From: Alphaproteobacteria bacterium
GTDB taxonomy: Bacteria > Myxococcota_A > UBA796 > CAJQPC01
Reading direction: 5' to 3'
NCBI GenBank assembly: GCA_020632795.1
Contig: JACKEV010000006.1
Coordinates: 678,501-742,500 of the forward strand
DNA length: 64,000 nucleotides
Below, one piece after another: positions 7,799-17,048 of the stretch; the first letter of the stretch is position 1; every line of letters starts with the position of its first letter. The position numbers and the translations under genes were made by a program. Under the pieces are notes generated by a model. The model had not been told where the DNA came from. It saw only the letters and a list, made by a program, of their open reading frames with translations, and searched no databases.

Positions 7799-10285
7799 AT
7801 GCCCCTGTTCAGCCGAAAGCGAGGCGCGCTCCAGCAAGCGGTGCAGACCGCCTGGCGCAACGACGATGAACGCCAGGAGCTGCTGGAGCAGCTCAAGAAG
7901 GCGGAGCTGAAGGCCGCCGACGCCATCCCCCTGGTGTGGCACGCCGACGCCGCGTTCCGGCGGATCGGCGTCGAGGCCTTCCTGCAGCGCCCCAAGGCCG
8001 ACGCCATCCGCACGCTCATCCTGGAGATGGGCGACAAACCCAACCACGTCCGCGCCTACGTGACCCGGGTGTTCGCGCGCATGCCCGCGAACATGATGAC
8101 CGAGGTGGTCGACGGGCTCCTGACCGGCAACAAGAGCGAGCACAAGCGCCTGGGCTGGGAGGTCTCCCTGAGCCTGGGCGGCGAGCTGCGCACGAAGTAC
8201 CTCTCCCGGGCGGTGCGCGAGGCCTCGCCGGCCCAGCGGGTGCTCGCCCTCCAGCGCCTGCTGCAGGACCACAAGCCCGCCGCGCTCACCGATCTGCTCA
8301 TCGAGATCGCCCAGTCCGGCCAGGGCAAGCTCAGCGCCACCGCGCTCCAGGCCCTCGCCGAGATCCAGGACGACCGCATCGTCGACCTGATGGTCCAGGC
8401 CTTCATGGGCGAGGACGCCACCCTGCGCGAGGTCGCCAGCCGCTACCTGCGCGACGCCGCCGCCCAGCGCCCCAAGGAGCTGCGGGCGAAGATGATGGAG
8501 CTGATGTCGGCGGGCGAGGACGCCAACCGCCGCCTGTCCGTCGAGATCCTGCTCCAGACCGGGCCCGCCATCGAGGTGCTCACCGACGTGCTCGTGTTCT
8601 CCCGCGAGCTGGTGGGCTGGCTGCGCACCCGCATCCTGGAGACCCTCCAGACCTTCGGCGACGAGGTCCTGCGCCCGGCGGTGCAGCTCCTCAACCACCC
8701 CGACGAGGAGGTCCGCACCGCCGCGCTGGTGCTCGCCGAGGGCTTCAAGGACCCCCGGCTGGTCGGTCCGGTCACCCGGCTGCTCAACGACGACGACTGG
8801 TGGCTCCGGGTCATCGCCTGCGAGACCCTGGGTCGGCTGGGGGACGAGCGCGCCGTGCCCCAGCTCATCCAGGCCCTGGAGGACGACGACACCCGCTGGG
8901 CGGCCATCGACGCCCTCGCGGCCATCGGCAGCAACACCGCGCTCAAGCCCCTGTCCAAGCTCCTGCGCTCCGACCGCCAGGAGGTCCGGCTGGAGGTCAT
9001 CAAGGCGTTCTCCCGGTTCACCGACAAGCGATTGCTGCCCCTGCTCAAGGCCGTCCAGGAGAAGGATCCCAGCAGTGAGGTCCGCACCCGCGCGGGCGAG
9101 GTGTTCCGCGACATGGCCAACCGCCTGCAGGTGGACGCCGGGGACGCGGAGGCCGGCACGGCCGCGGTCAGCTCCAAGAGCCTCTCCAAGCCCATCGACA
9201 AGCTGCTGGCCCTGATCCGGGAGCAGGGCGCCAGCGACCTGCACGTCACCGTGGACGAGCCCCCCTTCGTGCGCATGACCGGCGGGCTGGAGCGCATGGA
9301 GATGAAGCCCTTGACCGCCGAGCAGACCGAGGCGTCGATCCTGGGGCTGTTGGACGCGCGCCAGCGTCGGATCTTCGAGGAGGGTGGCCAGGTGGACCTC
9401 TGCTACTCGATCCCGGAGGTCGGGCGCTACCGGGTCAACGTCTTCCGCCAGCGCAAGGGGGTGTGCGCGGCCTTCAGGGTCATCCCCAACGTGCCGCCCA
9501 CCTTCGCGGACCTGCGGCTGCCCGGCCACCTCACCGAGCTGCTGGACTACCACCAGGGCATCATCGTGGTCTCGGGGCCCGCCGGCTCGGGCAAGAGCAC
9601 CACGCTCGCGGCCATCATCAACCTGATCAACGAGTCCAAGCCCGACCACGTCCTCACCCTGGAGGACCCCATCGAGTTCGTCCACCCGGTGAAGACCGCG
9701 CTGGTCAACCAGCGCGAGGTGGGCAGCCACACCGAGTCCTTCGCCCGGGCGCTGCGCGGGGCGCTGCGCGAGGACCCCGACGTCATCATGGTCGGCGAGA
9801 TGCGGGACACCCAGACCATCCGCATGGCCCTGACCGCCGCCGAGACCGGGCACCTCGTCATCGCGACCCTGAACACGACCAGCGCCATCCAGACCGTCGA
9901 GCGCCTGATCACGGCCTTCCCCCCCGATGAGCAGGCCCAGGTGCGCATGGCGCTCTCCGAGTCGCTCAAGTACGTCATCTGCCAGTCGCTCATCCCCAAG
10001 GCCGACAAGCGCGGGCGGGTGGGGGTGTTCGAGATCCTGAAGGGGACGTTCTCGGTCTCCAACCTCATCCGGGACAACAAGACCTACCAGCTCGCCAGCA
10101 TCATGCAGATCGGGCAGAACGCGGGCATGCAGACGGTGGACATGGCGCTGACCGACCTCTACGAGTCGGGGCTCATCACCGCCGAGACGGCCTGGATGCG
10201 GGCGGACAAGCCCGAGACCTTCGCCCCGTACTGCGACCCGTCCTTCCTGGCCGGCGGCGAGCCGGCCGCGGGGGTCAGCCCATGA
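7799..10285 (+). CDS. HEAT-repeat protein fused to PilT-type ATPase
   Basis: 828 residues, roughly twice a normal PilT. Residues 1 to about 455 are HEAT-like helical repeats (for example 'DWWLRVIACETLGRLGDE'). From about 465 the protein is a type IV pilus retraction-ATPase module. It has Walker A GPAGSGKSTT (about 592-601), Asp box LEDPIEFVH, Walker B region DPDVIMVGEMRD, and a C-terminal NLIRDNKT segment. The His-box histidine of PilT (TLHTNSA) is replaced by Asn (TLNTTSA). GGAGGAG at 7781 precedes the ATG by 11 bases. The stop overlaps the following pilT-like start by 4 bp. Probably a regulatory or partner subunit of the pilus motor, acting in the cytoplasm at the inner membrane. Confidence 0.85.
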   Translation: MPLFSRKRGALQQAVQTAWRNDDERQELLEQLKKAELKAADAIPLVWHADAAFRRIGVEAFLQRPKADAIRTLILEMGDKPNHVRAYVTRVFARMPANMMTEVVDGLLTGNKSEHKRLGWEVSLSLGGELRTKYLSRAVREASPAQRVLALQRLLQDHKPAALTDLLIEIAQSGQGKLSATALQALAEIQDDRIVDLMVQAFMGEDATLREVASRYLRDAAAQRPKELRAKMMELMSAGEDANRRLSVEILLQTGPAIEVLTDVLVFSRELVGWLRTRILETLQTFGDEVLRPAVQLLNHPDEEVRTAALVLAEGFKDPRLVGPVTRLLNDDDWWLRVIACETLGRLGDERAVPQLIQALEDDDTRWAAIDALAAIGSNTALKPLSKLLRSDRQEVRLEVIKAFSRFTDKRLLPLLKAVQEKDPSSEVRTRAGEVFRDMANRLQVDAGDAEAGTAAVSSKSLSKPIDKLLALIREQGASDLHVTVDEPPFVRMTGGLERMEMKPLTAEQTEASILGLLDARQRRIFEEGGQVDLCYSIPEVGRYRVNVFRQRKGVCAAFRVIPNVPPTFADLRLPGHLTELLDYHQGIIVVSGPAGSGKSTTLAAIINLINESKPDHVLTLEDPIEFVHPVKTALVNQREVGSHTESFARALRGALREDPDVIMVGEMRDTQTIRMALTAAETGHLVIATLNTTSAIQTVERLITAFPPDEQAQVRMALSESLKYVICQSLIPKADKRGRVGVFEILKGTFSVSNLIRDNKTYQLASIMQIGQNAGMQTVDMALTDLYESGLITAETAWMRADKPETFAPYCDPSFLAGGEPAAGVSP

Positions 10286-11382
10286 GCAGCACCAAGCGCG
10301 TCGACCGCTTCCTCAAGCTGATGAAGGACCGCGGGGCCTCGGACCTGCACTTCTCGGTGGGGCGCCCCCCCATCTTCCGGCTCAGCGGGCGGATGGACCC
10401 CATCCGATACCGGGTGCTCACCGACCAGGACTTCATCGACCTGATGCAACCCGCCACACCGCCGCACCTCTGGGAGAGCTACGTCGCTGGCGGCGACGCC
10501 GACTACGCCTACGAGGTGCCCGGCGTGGCCCGCTTCCGGGTGAACCTGTTCAAGCAGCAGCGGGGCATGGGCGCGGTGCTGCGCATCATCCCCACCAAGC
10601 TGATGACCATCGATCAGCTCAACCTGCCCAAGCCGGTGCGCAAGCTGTTGACCCTGGACGGCGGCCTGGTGCTGGTCACCGGCCCCACGGGCTCGGGCAA
10701 GTCGACGACCCTCTCCGCCATCATCCACGAGATGAACAAGACCCGGGCGATGCACTTCGTCACGATCGAGGACCCCATCGAGTTCGTGCACGACAACCTC
10801 AAGTCCCTGGTGTCCCAGCGGGAGATCGGCCCCCACGCCACCAACTTCACCGAGGCGCTGCGGGCGGCGGTGCGCGAGGACCCCGACTGCATCCTGGTGG
10901 GCGAGATGCGTGACCTCGAGACCATCGAGATGGCGCTCTCGGCGGCCGAGACCGGCGTGCTGGTGTTCGGGACCCTGCACACCAACTCGGCGGCCAAGAC
11001 CGTCGACCGCATCATCAACGTGTTCCCGGTGGAGCGGCAGGAGTCGGTGCGCGCGGTGCTCTCCAGCGTCATCCAGGGGGTGCTGAGCCAGCAGCTCCTG
11101 CGCCGCAAGAAGGGCGGCCGGGTGGCGGCGCTGGAGATCATGTTCGGCTCCAGCGCGCTGGCCTCGCTGATCCGCGAGGGAAAGACGCATCAGATCGGCG
11201 GCTACATCAGCACCGGCAAGGGCCGTGGCATGATCACGATGGATGAGAGCCTGCGTCGGCTCGTGGTGGACGACACCATCGAGACCCACGCGGCCCTGGA
11301 GAAGGCGCTGGACAAGGACGAGATGCGGAAGTGGCTGATGGAGCGCGGCGTGGAGGTCCCCGAGGACGTCGGTGAGCACTGA
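10282..11382 (+). CDS. pilT: Type IV pilus retraction ATPase, PilT-like
   Basis: 366 residues, the usual PilT length. The family motifs are complete: Walker A GPTGSGKSTT (about 133-142), Asp box IEDPIEFVH, Walker B DPDCILVGEMRD, His box TLHTNSA, and the C-terminal SLIREGKTHQ segment important for retraction. Such ATPases form cytoplasmic hexamers that drive pilus disassembly and twitching or gliding motility. The start overlaps the upstream HEAT-PilT stop (ATGA) and the 3' end overlaps the next gene by 11 bp, so the three are likely one translationally coupled operon. Several PilT paralogues are common in Myxococcota, so this may be a PilT-like copy rather than the main retraction motor. Confidence 0.9.
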   Translation: MSSTKRVDRFLKLMKDRGASDLHFSVGRPPIFRLSGRMDPIRYRVLTDQDFIDLMQPATPPHLWESYVAGGDADYAYEVPGVARFRVNLFKQQRGMGAVLRIIPTKLMTIDQLNLPKPVRKLLTLDGGLVLVTGPTGSGKSTTLSAIIHEMNKTRAMHFVTIEDPIEFVHDNLKSLVSQREIGPHATNFTEALRAAVREDPDCILVGEMRDLETIEMALSAAETGVLVFGTLHTNSAAKTVDRIINVFPVERQESVRAVLSSVIQGVLSQQLLRRKKGGRVAALEIMFGSSALASLIREGKTHQIGGYISTGKGRGMITMDESLRRLVVDDTIETHAALEKALDKDEMRKWLMERGVEVPEDVGEH

Positions 11383-12634
11383 CGCCTGGGTCCTGCGGGT
11401 GATCGCCTGGCCGGTGACGCCCGATCGACCCGCCACCACCGACCGGCTGCGGGACCTGGCCGGGCGGCTCCGCGGCCGCGGGATGGCCGAGCCGGAGCCC
11501 TTCGAGGGCGGGGCGCTGCCGGCCGACGCGCCGGGGGTGGCCACCGTGCTGCACCTCGTGGGCAGCGGCCCGGACGCCCCTGCGCTGTTGGCCGAGGCGC
11601 TACGCGGGGGCGGGCCGGAGCTGGCGCGGTGGATGGCCGCGCTGCCCCTGCTCATCTTCGACGTGCCCGGGGGCGGCGTGCGCGCCCTGGCGACCACCCT
11701 GGTGAAGCGGGGCTCGGGGCACTGCCTGCTCCCCCGGGAGGGCGCGCCCGCCGGCGCGTTCGCGGACTTCACCGAGGTCCTCTACGTCCAGCTCGCCCAG
11801 GGGGCGCTCCTCATCGAGGCGGTCAAGGCCGGGGAGGCGATGGCCCGGGTGCGCAGCGGCTCCGAGCAGGCCGCCACCTTCCTGGGCAAGCGGGAGGAGA
11901 TCCATCGCCCGCTGGTGTCGAAGCGCTGGCGCCCGCCGGGCTGGCCCCCGGTGGGGGAGGCGGTGGCCGAGGTGCTGGATCGGACCTTCGCCGAGGTCCG
12001 GCGGCGGCGCTCCGGGTTCGTCGGGCTGGAGCTGCTGGCTCTGGCGCTGATGGACGGCCCGCCCGTCGAGGGGCTGGAGCCTCTCGCCCAGGCGCTGCGT
12101 CCCCGGCGGGCGGCGCTTCGGCGGGGCTGGGAGGAGCTGCTCCAGCGGGGCGCGCAGCCCGCGGACCTCTGTGGCACCCCGCGCCTGCAGGCGCTCGGCG
12201 CGAGCGTCCCCCGAGGGTGTGACGGCGCGGCGCTGGCCAAGGTGCTGGAGCCGGCGTTCGAGGCGCTGCTGGGCTCGCTGGGCGATGACGCCGAGCCCGA
12301 TGAGATCGAGACCATCCTGCCGGCGCGCCGGCTGGAGGTCCTGGGGGGGCCCGAGGACGGCCGGGTGATCGAGCTGTCCCCGGGCGATCGGGTCGGCCGG
12401 GGCGGGGAGGGGATGGACGCGGAGCACACCCTCTACGCGGAGACGCGCCTGCACGACCCCCGGCTGTCCCGGCGGCACATCGAGTGGCTCAGCCCGGGGC
12501 GGCTGGTCCTGGGGCGGCCGGCCCAGGTGCGGAGCGGGGGCGAGGACGCGATCCTGGGGCCGGGGGCCTGCGAGCTGTACGTGGGCGACGTGCTGGCGCT
12601 GACCCGCAGCACCTGGCTTCGCGGCCTGGCCTGA
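11372..12634 (+). CDS. FHA-domain protein, cytoplasmic
   Basis: 420 residues from a GTG inside the pilT 3' end. There is no signal peptide or membrane segment. The N-terminal 310 residues are Ala/Leu/Arg-rich and unrecognised. The C-terminus (about 320-420) has the FHA signature: GRVIELSPGDRVGRG, then RLHDPRLSRRHIEW, the R..S.RH phosphothreonine-binding pattern. FHA domains read phosphothreonine marks laid by Ser/Thr kinases. Coupling to two PilT-type ATPases suggests that pilus motor output is tuned by Thr phosphorylation. That link is inferred; the partner kinase is not identified here. Confidence 0.7.
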   Translation: MSTDAWVLRVIAWPVTPDRPATTDRLRDLAGRLRGRGMAEPEPFEGGALPADAPGVATVLHLVGSGPDAPALLAEALRGGGPELARWMAALPLLIFDVPGGGVRALATTLVKRGSGHCLLPREGAPAGAFADFTEVLYVQLAQGALLIEAVKAGEAMARVRSGSEQAATFLGKREEIHRPLVSKRWRPPGWPPVGEAVAEVLDRTFAEVRRRRSGFVGLELLALALMDGPPVEGLEPLAQALRPRRAALRRGWEELLQRGAQPADLCGTPRLQALGASVPRGCDGAALAKVLEPAFEALLGSLGDDAEPDEIETILPARRLEVLGGPEDGRVIELSPGDRVGRGGEGMDAEHTLYAETRLHDPRLSRRHIEWLSPGRLVLGRPAQVRSGGEDAILGPGACELYVGDVLALTRSTWLRGLA

Positions 12635-12668
12635 GCGCGGCCCGGCGTGGCGCGGTCCGGCCTGAGCG

Positions 12669-13133
12669 CTACCGCAGGCCGTTGTTGGCCCCACAGTCCC
12701 AGGAGATGGGCAGCTTGACGGCGTCCTCGTCGGCCTCCGCGACCCATGCCTCACCGCCGTTGACCGTCAGCACGACGTCGTACTTGTGGACGGAGAAGTA
12801 GCGGGTGTTGCCCCGGGTGTTGACGAGGACCCCCTCGAAGACCTTGGGCGCCTCCTCGTACCACTCGTCATCCAGGATACCGAACCAGACCTTCTCCCCG
12901 TCGTCGTAGATGATGATCTGGCTCTCGCTCACCCCGGAGCAGCCGTCGTGCCGCTCGGTGATGTTCTTGGGGTCGAAGGCGCCGAGGGCGTCGATGAACG
13001 GGTGGGGGCTCCCTGCCGCGGCGGGGGCCTCGGCGGTGGGGGCGGGCGACGCCTGCGGCGCCGGGGCAGGGGCTTCGGGCGCGGAGGCGCCGCTGCAGGC
13101 CAGCAGCGCAGACACGGCGAGGATCATGGACAC
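12669..13133 (-). CDS. Small hypothetical lipoprotein
   Basis: 154 residues. MSMILAVSALLACSG is a short lipoprotein signal with a lipobox Cys. An Ala/Pro-rich spacer (about residues 16-42) follows, then a compact domain of about 105 residues containing two cysteines that could pair (HDGCSG and the near-terminal SWDCGANN). GTG at 13133 or the ATG two codons later could start translation. It converges with the FHA gene and is followed by nothing on its own strand. No family recognised; a small periplasmic or outer-membrane lipoprotein is all that can be said. Confidence 0.65.
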   Translation of the reverse strand: MSMILAVSALLACSGASAPEAPAPAPQASPAPTAEAPAAAGSPHPFIDALGAFDPKNITERHDGCSGVSESQIIIYDDGEKVWFGILDDEWYEEAPKVFEGVLVNTRGNTRYFSVHKYDVVLTVNGGEAWVAEADEDAVKLPISWDCGANNGLR

Positions 13134-13198
13134 ACCTTCATCGGAGAGTTCGGCAGATTCTGTGCCGCCGGCCTGCCCCGTGCAAGCGCTGGCGCAGA

Positions 13199-14161
13199 TC
13201 AGTGCGCCTCACCGAAGACAGCGTCGAGGGAGTCGGCCGAGAGCAGGCGTCGGCTCCACAGGCGGAGCAGGTCGCCGTCTGCGGCCCGGACGAGGCGAAG
13301 GCGGGCCTCGGGCAACGGGCCGAAGCGCTCTTCGAGCAGCTCGAGGAAGAGCTCCTGCCGCCCCTGCTGCCGTCCAACCTGACGCCCTTCTGCGCGGAGC
13401 TGGTCAGCGATGGTCACGATGGTCTCCTCGACCTGGGGTCCGGCGACGCGGACGAAGTAGTCACGCAGCGCGTCGTGACGCAATCGAGGCGCCACGCGCA
13501 TAATATAGCTCGCCAATCGCACCAGCAGCGACAGCCCGCCCTCCTCGTAGGCCCGGCGGGCCAGGGGCTCCCAGATGTCGAGCAGCTCGCCGAGGTTGTC
13601 GTCGCGGTAGTGCTTGAGGAGCAGCTTCACCAGCCCGACCACCGCACCCTGGACGAGCTGTTCGTCCGGGATGGCATCCAGATCGGCGAGGTCGAAGGCC
13701 AGGCGCGGCAGGAGGAGGGCGAGATCGCCGCGCGCCTCCTCCGGGATGTCGATGAGATCGGCGATGTCGAGGGGCGCGTTCCAGCGCTGCTCGCCGTGGT
13801 AGAGCACCAAGGGCAGGATGAGGGGCAAGCGCCGGGCCCCGGGGTTCAGCTCAACCCAGGCCTCCCAGATGCGCAGGAGGTAGCCCAGCACCCTCAGCGC
13901 CATCATCGGGTCGGGCGTCGACTGGTGCTCCAGGAGCAGGTAGACCAGAGCCTCCTCGCCGGATGCCAGCGTCACCTTGAAGAGCAGGTCGACGTGGCGG
14001 GCGCTCAGCTCCTCGCCGATGAAGGAGCGGTCCACCAGCTCCAGGGTGTCGAGCTGGAGGTGACGCAGGACCTCAGGCTGGAGGTGGTCCCGGAAGTGCT
14101 GGGCGGCGTAGCGCGGCTGGCTGAGCACCGCCTTGAACAGGCGATCGTGGTCGCTGGGCAC
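13199..14161 (-). CDS. Rpn/YhgA-family PD-(D/E)XK nuclease (transposase-like)
   Basis: 320 residues with GTG start. The N-terminus 'HDRLFKAVLSQPRYAAQHF', the RHVDLLFKV segment and the LVYLLLEHQS segment are characteristic of the Rpn/YhgA group of putative transposases. In this group D and ExQ form a PD-(D/E)XK nuclease core at about residues 56-78. E. coli Rpn members are DNA endonucleases promoting RecA-independent recombination. Length is near the family norm and the core residues look intact, so it is probably active. No terminal inverted repeats or target duplication are visible, so it is not a simple insertion sequence. These genes are often multi-copy. Confidence 0.85.
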   Translation of the reverse strand: MPSDHDRLFKAVLSQPRYAAQHFRDHLQPEVLRHLQLDTLELVDRSFIGEELSARHVDLLFKVTLASGEEALVYLLLEHQSTPDPMMALRVLGYLLRIWEAWVELNPGARRLPLILPLVLYHGEQRWNAPLDIADLIDIPEEARGDLALLLPRLAFDLADLDAIPDEQLVQGAVVGLVKLLLKHYRDDNLGELLDIWEPLARRAYEEGGLSLLVRLASYIMRVAPRLRHDALRDYFVRVAGPQVEETIVTIADQLRAEGRQVGRQQGRQELFLELLEERFGPLPEARLRLVRAADGDLLRLWSRRLLSADSLDAVFGEAH

Positions 14162-14215
14162 CGAGGTCTCTCCGAGGCGAAGGCTCCGTAGCCGATCCCC
14201 GGTGCAGGCGCGACC

Positions 14216-14884
14216 TCACCGCCCCACGCAGCACCGGAACCCGATCGTCCCGTTGAACGCCGGGTCGTGGGAGCCCACGCTGCTGTAGGTGCAGCCCTGA
14301 GGCTCGGCGCTGTAGTGGGCCGCGCCGCGCTTGTCGATGACCGGCCGCCCCTCGGCGTCCCGCTGGCCGGGGTCGGTCCACTCCCAGAGGTTGCCCAGCA
14401 GGTCGTAGACCCCCTCCGGCGTGCGACAGTCGGGGAACGCCCCCGAGGGCGACAGAGGCACCTTGTGGTACTGCGGCGGGTGGCTCACCGCGCAGCGCCC
14501 GCTGGCGTAGGCCCCGTCGAGGGTGGGCCAGGCGCGGCCGGTGGGCCCCGCGCAGGCGTCCTCCCACTCCGCGCTGGTGCACAGGTGCCAGCCCGCCTCA
14601 GCGCAGGCCGCGTAGGCCTGGTACCAGCTCACGCCCTTGGAGGGCTCCTGGCCCGCCCTGGCGCTCAGGCTGACCTTCGTGGAGCCGTTCGGGAAGTCCA
14701 CGCCCTGGTCGGCGTCGCCGAGCTGCCCCTCGATGTGGACCTCGTAGGCGTGCATGCAGAACGGGCCACCGCGGCCCTCCAAGGGCACCATGCCAGCGGG
14801 ACAGACCGACGCGACGGGCTGCGGGCAGCCCTGCAGGAGGAGGAGGCACGCGACGGAGACACCGACCTCCTGGATTGCAGTCAC
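14216..14884 (-). CDS. Lipoprotein with formylglycine-generating-enzyme (FGE/SUMF1) fold
   Basis: 222 residues. A hydrophobic leader ending LLLLQGC gives a probable lipoprotein. The body has the FGE-sulfatase pattern: MVPLEG near the start, VSWYQAYAACAEAGWHLCTSAEWEDA in the middle (broken here only by Cys positions), 'VYDLLGNLWEWT' and a terminal IGFRCC. True FGEs convert a sulfatase Cys to formylglycine, but many secreted members of this fold are non-catalytic or act in other oxidations. It begins 3 bp after the histidine kinase stop, so it is the last gene of that operon and may be an output or partner of the kinase. Confidence 0.75.
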   Translation of the reverse strand: MTAIQEVGVSVACLLLLQGCPQPVASVCPAGMVPLEGRGGPFCMHAYEVHIEGQLGDADQGVDFPNGSTKVSLSARAGQEPSKGVSWYQAYAACAEAGWHLCTSAEWEDACAGPTGRAWPTLDGAYASGRCAVSHPPQYHKVPLSPSGAFPDCRTPEGVYDLLGNLWEWTDPGQRDAEGRPVIDKRGAAHYSAEPQGCTYSSVGSHDPAFNGTIGFRCCVGR

Positions 14885-14887
14885 CGA

Positions 14888-16354
14888 CTACATCTCCCCG
14901 GAGAGGGTGGCGAGGCTGGCCCCGCCCGCCATCGGCAGCCGCACCCGGAACCGGGTCCGCCCCGGCGCGCTCTCCAGCTCGACCTCCCCGCCGTGGGCCA
15001 CGCAGACCGCCCGCACCAGGGCCAGCCCGAGGCCCGTGCCCCCACCCTGCCGGTCGGTGGTGAAGAAGCGGTCGAACACCCGGGGCAGGTTGCCGGCCGA
15101 GATGCCCGGCCCGTCATCGACGATGTCCACGCCGGTCCAGCCGCCCTCCACCCAGCCGACCACCTGCACCGAGACGCCCTCGCCGCCGTGCTGGAAGGCG
15201 TTCTCCACGAGGTTCACCAGGACGGTGTCGAGCTGGGCGGCGTCCCCGTTCACCGCGCCGGCCTGGCCGCTGCGCCGCAGCTCGGGGTAGCGCGCGCAGA
15301 GGCGGTCCACCAGGGCGTCCAGCTCCATGCGGGTGTGCCGGCTGCCCTCCTCGGCGCGGGCGAGCTGCAACAGCCCCGTGACCATGCGCTCCAGCCGGTC
15401 CAGCTCGTCGTTGGCGTTGTCCAGGAAGATGGCCTGCTGCTCGGCGGGCATGGAGTCGTCCTCCCGCAGCAGCTCGACCGTGCCCCGCAGGGTGGACAGC
15501 GGCGTCTTGAACTCGTGGGAGACGTTGCCGGCGAACTCGCTGATGTAGCTGAGCCGGGACTGGAGCGTTCGGGTCATCGTGGTGACCGCGTCGGCCACCT
15601 CGCCCACCTCGCGGACGTGGCTGTGCCGCACCTGGTCCAGGGTGTGCACCGCCCCCCGGCTGCCCCGCGCGATGAGCCGGGCCCCCCGGGAGAGCTTCTT
15701 GAGCGAGCGGGAGAACAGGTTCGCCGACCACAGGCCCAGCCCCAGGGTGATGAGCACCGCCGAGAGCAGCCCGCCGCCCAGGCGCGGGGCCATGTGGTAG
15801 AGGGCCTGCAGCTCCTCGCGGGGGGTGCGGGAGAGCAGCACCACCGCCGCGAACTCGCCGTCCACGTACACCGGCCAGGTGAGGAACAGCCGCACCCGGG
15901 CCCGTCGGCTGGGGCTGGAGAGGGGCTGGCGCTGGCTGGGCGGGTCGCGGGGGCGGACCATCGTGCCGGACGCCCCGGCGAGGGCCTCCTGGACCTCGGG
16001 CAAGTCGGAGAGGTCCTCGCCGAGCTGGTCGCCGCTGGTGGCCACGACCACGCCCTCGGTGTCCAGGATGCGTACCCCCGCCAGGGTCGACTCCCGGGAC
16101 TTGCGGGCCAGCAGGCTCAGCCGCCCGCCCACGTCGGCCACCGTGGCGCGGGGAGCAAGCGCCCGCTCGTCCAGCAGCTCGTGCTCCACCATGAGGCCGA
16201 TGAGGGCGGCCTGGTTCATCAGGTCGCCCTTGGTCTGCATGAGCAGATCCTTGGCCAGGGCGCCGGTCCCGAGGAGCGCGGCCAGGGGCAGCAGCAGCAC
16301 GGTGAGGTGCGACAGGACCAGCCAGCTCCGCAGGGGGAGGATGACGCGGTTCAT
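14888..16354 (-). CDS. Membrane sensor histidine kinase
   Basis: 488 residues. Order: TM1 (about 11-35), a periplasmic sensor (about 36-190), TM2 (about 195-215), HAMP, then HisKA with the phosphoacceptor H-box SHEFKTPLSTLRG (about 290). The ATPase domain has N-box NLVENAFQHGG, G1 DIVDDGPGIS, F-box FDRFF and G2 GTGLGLALV. All catalytic boxes are present, so it should be an active kinase and phosphatase. The start overlaps the regulator stop by 4 bp (ATGA). Its partner is certainly the adjacent OmpR-type regulator. The signal sensed is unknown. Confidence 0.92.
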   Translation of the reverse strand: MNRVILPLRSWLVLSHLTVLLLPLAALLGTGALAKDLLMQTKGDLMNQAALIGLMVEHELLDERALAPRATVADVGGRLSLLARKSRESTLAGVRILDTEGVVVATSGDQLGEDLSDLPEVQEALAGASGTMVRPRDPPSQRQPLSSPSRRARVRLFLTWPVYVDGEFAAVVLLSRTPREELQALYHMAPRLGGGLLSAVLITLGLGLWSANLFSRSLKKLSRGARLIARGSRGAVHTLDQVRHSHVREVGEVADAVTTMTRTLQSRLSYISEFAGNVSHEFKTPLSTLRGTVELLREDDSMPAEQQAIFLDNANDELDRLERMVTGLLQLARAEEGSRHTRMELDALVDRLCARYPELRRSGQAGAVNGDAAQLDTVLVNLVENAFQHGGEGVSVQVVGWVEGGWTGVDIVDDGPGISAGNLPRVFDRFFTTDRQGGGTGLGLALVRAVCVAHGGEVELESAPGRTRFRVRLPMAGGASLATLSGEM

Positions 16355-17040
16355 GCCTGCCGCAGGCGATACCCGAGACCGTGCACGGTCTCGACGGGGT
16401 CGAGGTCATGGACCCGGAACTTCTGGCGGATGCGCCGGACGTGGGAGTCCAGCGTGCGGTCGGAGACGTGGTGGGTGCCGGGGTAGGCCCGGTCGACCAG
16501 CTCGTCGCGGGTGTAGACCCGCCCGGGACGGGTCATGAGCACCTGCAGGATGCGGAACTCGGTGACGGTGAGGGTGATCTCGTCGTCGCCGGCCCAGATC
16601 CGGTGCTCCCCGGTGTCCATGCGGATGGTGCCGGTGACGAGCACGGGGTCGTCCTCGGACTCGCGGGGCGCGGCCGGGCGGGTGCGGCGCAGCACCGCCT
16701 TGACCCGGCTGACCAGCTCGCGGGGGGAGAAGGGCTTGGTGACGTAGTCGTCGCCGCCCAGCTCCAGGCCCAGCACCCGGTCGACCTCCTCGTCCCGGGA
16801 GGACAGGAAGACGATGGGGACGTCGGACTCCTGGCGGATGCGGCGGCAGACCTCGATGCCGTCCATCTCGGGCATGAGCACGTCGAGCACGATGAGGTCG
16901 GGGCGGTCCGCGGCGAAGCGGCGCAGGGCCTCGGCGCCGTCGCTGGCCTCGTCGATCCGGAACCCGGCGCGGGAGAGGGCGTAGCGGACGACCTCACGGA
17001 GGCGGGGGTCGTCGTCCACGACCAGGATGTGTGCGTTCAT
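16351..17040 (-). CDS. OmpR/PhoB-family response regulator
   Basis: 229 residues, the standard length. The receiver has the acidic pair (VVDDD), phospho-Asp in DLIVLDVLMPEMDG (about residue 54) and the conserved Lys in the TKPFSPREL motif. The C-terminal winged-helix DNA-binding domain (about 132-229) ends with the typical VHGLGYRL. It is located 8 bp after the membrane protein gene and overlaps the kinase start by 4 bp, so it is part of a four-gene operon. It probably controls transcription of this operon and other envelope genes; no target site was identified. Confidence 0.93.
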   Translation of the reverse strand: MNAHILVVDDDPRLREVVRYALSRAGFRIDEASDGAEALRRFAADRPDLIVLDVLMPEMDGIEVCRRIRQESDVPIVFLSSRDEEVDRVLGLELGGDDYVTKPFSPRELVSRVKAVLRRTRPAAPRESEDDPVLVTGTIRMDTGEHRIWAGDDEITLTVTEFRILQVLMTRPGRVYTRDELVDRAYPGTHHVSDRTLDSHVRRIRQKFRVHDLDPVETVHGLGYRLRQA

Positions 17041-17048
17041 CGAGGCTC

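Noticed and set aside
13199..14161. Insertion sequence around the Rpn/YhgA gene
   Set aside because: No terminal inverted repeats or direct duplications found; family members are usually stand-alone.
14267..16486. Long plus-strand frame opposite the histidine kinase
   Set aside because: Antisense shadow; all kinase boxes are on the minus strand.
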